From Candidatus Luteimonas excrementigallinarum (GTDB lineage: Bacteria; Pseudomonadota; Gammaproteobacteria; Xanthomonadales; Xanthomonadaceae), in contig DXCY01000098.1 of NCBI GenBank assembly GCA_019115725.1, positions 1 to 8,854 on the forward strand: 8,854 bases of DNA. The letters are read 5' to 3'. Shown here one piece after another: positions 6,989 through 8,854 of this stretch. A program made the position numbers and the translations under genes. The notes under the pieces are model-generated. The model worked only from the letters and a program-made list of their open reading frames with translations, ran no database searches and was not told the origin of the DNA. Positions within the stretch are counted from its first letter, which is position 1. The number at the start of each line of letters is the position of its first letter.

Positions 6989-8245
6989 TCAGCCGCCCCA
7001 ACCCCCCAGCTTCTTTTCCACCAGAATATTTTCCAGTTCCACATACCCCGGCACCCCACCCCGTCCATACGGCGGATAGGCTTCCCCGCGAATCAGCGGT
7101 TCCAGATAGCGCCGGGCTGCCGCGGTAATGCCATAGCCGTCCTTGCGGATAAAGCGGGCAGGCACGGTTTTCTCGCGGTTGGCGATGCGACTGAGCGGGG
7201 CAGGCTCGATCTTCCAGCGGTAGGGGCTGTCGGAGGTGCGCTTGATGGCGGGCATGGTGGCGTTCTTTCCGCTCAAGGCCATCTCTACGGCGGCCTTGCC
7301 GACGGCCATGGCCTGGTCCAGGTCGGTCTGGGAGGCGATGTGGCGGGCGGAGCGCTGCAGGTAGTCCGGCATGGTCCAGTGCACTTTCAGGCCGAGTGCG
7401 TCCTTGACCCGGGCGGCGAGGTAGGGGGCAACGCCACCGAGCTGGGTATGACCGAAGGAGTCCTTGCTACCGCCGGCGTCGGCAACGAATTTGCCATCGG
7501 TGGTGCGGATGCCTTCGCTGGCCACTACGACGCACCAGCCCACGCGGTCGACCACCTGTTGCACGCGGGCCAGGAAGTCGGCTTCGTCGTAGCTGCGTTC
7601 GGGGAACAGGATGATGTGGGGTGCCTGGTCGGGGCCGTTGCCGGCCAGTCCGGCGGCGGCTGCGAGCCAGCCGGCGTGGCGGCCCATGGCTTCGTAGACG
7701 AACACCTTGGTGGAGGTGTCGGCCATGGCGGCAACGTCCAGGGCGGCTTCGCGCACGGAGACGGCGGTGTACTTGGCGGCCGAGCCGAAGCCGGGGCAGC
7801 AGTCGGTGAGGGCGAGGTCGTTGTCGACGGTCTTGTGAACGCCGATGCAGGTCAGGGGGTAGTCGAATTCGGCGGCCAGACGGGAGAGCTTGAGGGCGGT
7901 GTCGGCCGAGTCGTTGCCGCCGTTGTAGAGGAAGCAGCGCACATCGTGGGCGCGCAGCACGTCGATCAGGCGCTCATACTTCGCACGGTCGTCCTCCAGG
8001 CTGCCGAGCTTGTAGCGACAGGATCCGAACGCACCGCCGGGGGTGTGCGCGAGGGCGCGGATTGCCGCGGCGCTTTCCCGGCGGGTATCAATCAGCTCTT
8101 CGCGCAGAACGCCCAGAATGCCGTTGCGCCCGGCCAGCACTTTGATCCGGTGCGCGCGGGCGGTGGAAATAACGGCCGATGCGGTGGCGTTGATGACGGC
8201 AGTGACGCCGCCCGATTGGGCGTACAGCAGCGTTCCCTTGGGCAT
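6989..8245 (-). CDS. 6-phosphofructokinase, probably pyrophosphate-dependent
   Basis: The 418-residue enzyme converts fructose 6-phosphate to fructose 1,6-bisphosphate in glycolysis. Family motifs in order are SGG (11-13, phosphoryl-donor loop), GGNDS (109-113), KTVDNDL (138-144, with the catalytic TxDxD aspartates), EAMGRHAGW (185-193), ASEG (242-245, substrate Glu) and YLQRS (295-299). Two residues point to pyrophosphate as donor: Asp112, where ATP enzymes have Gly in GGDGS, and Lys138, where ATP enzymes have Gly in PGTIDND. Pyrophosphate-dependent enzymes of this type are known in Xanthomonas, and the reaction is then reversible. Length exceeds the ~320 residues of E. coli PfkA, as usual for this subfamily. 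The start at 8245 is preceded by only a weak GGA. It is divergent from adk and convergent with the T6SS operon; its stop lies 5 bases from the truncated immunity fragment. Confidence 0.93.
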   Translation of the reverse strand: MPKGTLLYAQSGGVTAVINATASAVISTARAHRIKVLAGRNGILGVLREELIDTRRESAAAIRALAHTPGGAFGSCRYKLGSLEDDRAKYERLIDVLRAHDVRCFLYNGGNDSADTALKLSRLAAEFDYPLTCIGVHKTVDNDLALTDCCPGFGSAAKYTAVSVREAALDVAAMADTSTKVFVYEAMGRHAGWLAAAAGLAGNGPDQAPHIILFPERSYDEADFLARVQQVVDRVGWCVVVASEGIRTTDGKFVADAGGSKDSFGHTQLGGVAPYLAARVKDALGLKVHWTMPDYLQRSARHIASQTDLDQAMAVGKAAVEMALSGKNATMPAIKRTSDSPYRWKIEPAPLSRIANREKTVPARFIRKDGYGITAAARRYLEPLIRGEAYPPYGRGGVPGYVELENILVEKKLGGWGG

Positions 8246-8270
8246 ATGAAGTCCGTGTCGATGGTGAAAC

Positions 8271-8290
8271 CGGCCGGAGGAGTCCGGCCG
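8271..8290. repeat. Perfect 8-bp inverted repeat with 4-base loop
   Basis: CGGCCGGA (8271-8278) and TCCGGCCG (8283-8290) flank the loop GGAG. On the minus strand it would lie in the pfk leader, about 26 bases before the start codon. No T-run follows on either strand, so it is not a typical intrinsic terminator. Confidence 0.7.
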
Positions 8291-8302
8291 ATGCAGTAAA
8301 CT

Positions 8303-8320
8303 GGCGCCCGCAGGCGCCCG
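8303..8320. repeat. Tandem GGCGCCCG repeat forming a second hairpin
   Basis: GGCGCCCG occurs at 8303-8310 and 8313-8320. Because GGCGCC is self-complementary, the copies can pair as a 6-bp stem (8303-8308 with 8313-8318) around the loop CGCA. It is nested between the TAAACTG (8297-8303) and CAGTTTA (8326-8332) arms. Confidence 0.6.
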
Positions 8321-8375
8321 GGATGCAGTTTATCGCCACCGTCGTGCCGTCGGAATTTACGCATTCGAACAGATC

Positions 8376-8388
8376 GAGGAGCGACAAG
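8376..8388 (+). promoter_or_regulatory. Ribosome binding site of adk
   Basis: GAGGAG at 8376-8381 lies 7 bases before ATG 8389. It decides the start against the in-frame upstream ATG 8323, which would add 22 residues before the conserved MRLVLLG start. Confidence 0.75.
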
Positions 8389-8854
8389 ATGCGACTGGTA
8401 CTTTTGGGGGCCCCGGGATCGGGCAAGGGAACGCAGGCCGCGCGGCTCAAGGAGCAGCTGGGCGTTCCGCATATTTCCACCGGTGACCTGCTGCGGGCCG
8501 AAGTGGCCGCGGGCAGCCCGCTGGGGCTGCAGGCCAAAGAGGTGATGGCCCGGGGCGACCTGGTGTCCGACGACATTCTGCTGGGCATGCTCGAAGACCG
8601 TCTTGCGCGCGACGACGTGCGCGAGGGCTTCATCCTCGACGGCTACCCGCGCAACCTTGCCCAGGCGGCGGCGCTGGGGGAGCTGCTGGAGCGTCTGGAC
8701 CAGCCGTTCGACGCAGCGGTGCAGCTGGAAGTGGACAACGAGCTGCTGATCGATCGCCTCGCGGGCCGGGCGAAGGCCGAAGGCCGCGCCGATGACAATC
8801 CCGAATCCGTGCGCAAGCGCCTGGTGGTGTACGACGAGCAGACCGCGCCGGTGA
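8389..8854 (+). CDS. adk: Adenylate kinase, N-terminal part (3' end outside window)
   Basis: This cytoplasmic enzyme interconverts ATP + AMP and 2 ADP. The 155 visible residues cover most of it: Walker A GAPGSGKGT (7-15), the AMP-binding STGDLLR (30-36), FILDGYPRNLAQA (81-93, with the Asp-Gly-Tyr-Pro-Arg signature), and VRKRL (141-145). Between GR (126-127) and PESVRKRL there is only a short loop (AKAEGRADDN) where the E. coli enzyme has its ~35-residue lid domain. This is therefore the short form, about 187 residues in Xanthomonas and its relatives, so roughly 30 residues are missing beyond the window. The start at 8389 rests on the GAGGAG site and on the family's MRLVLLG N-terminus. It is divergent from pfk. 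Confidence 0.97.
   Translation, partial: MRLVLLGAPGSGKGTQAARLKEQLGVPHISTGDLLRAEVAAGSPLGLQAKEVMARGDLVSDDILLGMLEDRLARDDVREGFILDGYPRNLAQAAALGELLERLDQPFDAAVQLEVDNELLIDRLAGRAKAEGRADDNPESVRKRLVVYDEQTAPV

Larger units (their letters stand above)
8246..8388. promoter_or_regulatory. Divergent intergenic region between pfk and adk
   Basis: These 143 bases must hold the promoters and leaders of both genes. I see no convincing -35/-10 pair on either strand. The region contains two GC-rich hairpins (8271-8290 and 8303-8318), a repeated GATGCAGT (8290-8297 and 8322-8329) and inverted TAAACTG/CAGTTTA arms (8297-8303 and 8326-8332), listed separately. The regulatory role is inferred from position only. Confidence 0.5.

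Noticed and set aside
6837..7079. 80-codon open frame as a real small gene
   Set aside because: Only the stretch around 6900-6983 shows family similarity. The rest overlaps the 3' end of the intact immunity gene out of frame or is antisense to pfk, so it is treated as a gene remnant.
8271..8290. Hairpin as an intrinsic terminator
   Set aside because: No T-run follows on either strand, and it sits between divergent genes, where no transcript should end.
6983..8299. Plus-strand open frame of 438 codons opposite pfk
   Set aside because: Its Gly/Ala/Val-rich translation is the usual mirror of a high-GC gene; the minus strand carries the full set of phosphofructokinase motifs.
8323..8388. In-frame upstream ATG extending adk by 22 residues
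   Set aside because: The added residues do not look like adenylate kinase, which begins MRLVLLG, and GAGGAG is ideally placed for ATG 8389.

Overview
The window is high-GC proteobacterial DNA. The adenylate kinase (short-lid form) and the phosphofructokinase (pyrophosphate-type signature) read as Xanthomonadaceae proteins, in the group of Xanthomonas, Stenotrophomonas, Pseudoxanthomonas and Luteimonas. The genus cannot be fixed by eye.

Positions 1-6877 hold one plus-strand type VI secretion (T6SS) cargo operon. It runs from the 3' part of a vgrG spike gene, to a DUF4123 effector-loading chaperone gene, to a 977-residue effector with a VasX-like N-terminus and a strongly hydrophobic C-terminus, to a 245-residue membrane protein that is the likely immunity factor. 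Spacing is tight: the chaperone's ribosome binding site overlaps the vgrG stop, 21 bases separate chaperone and effector, and the effector and immunity genes overlap by ATGA. The inferred logic is that the chaperone loads the effector onto the tail of this VgrG, the effector attacks a rival's membrane, and the last protein protects the producer and its kin. No sheath, baseplate or ClpV genes are visible, so this looks like an auxiliary (orphan) vgrG island.

Positions 6878-6988 hold the N-terminal remnant of a second, diverged immunity paralog. Its similarity stops five bases from the stop codon of the convergent phosphofructokinase gene. This marks the edge of the accessory island against the housekeeping chromosome.

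Positions 6989-8854 are housekeeping: a probable pyrophosphate-dependent 6-phosphofructokinase on the minus strand, a 143-base divergent intergenic region with two GC-rich hairpins and short repeats, and the 5' part of adk on the plus strand, cut by the window end.

The most interesting signal is a matched drop in GC content. It falls in the effector's hydrophobic C-terminal domain (about 5670-6060) and again in the membrane half of the immunity gene (about 6540-6720), while both N-terminal parts stay GC-rich. This suggests that the toxin tip and the matching immunity domain were exchanged as modules onto conserved delivery and anchor domains. No stretch above 300 bases lacks a gene.
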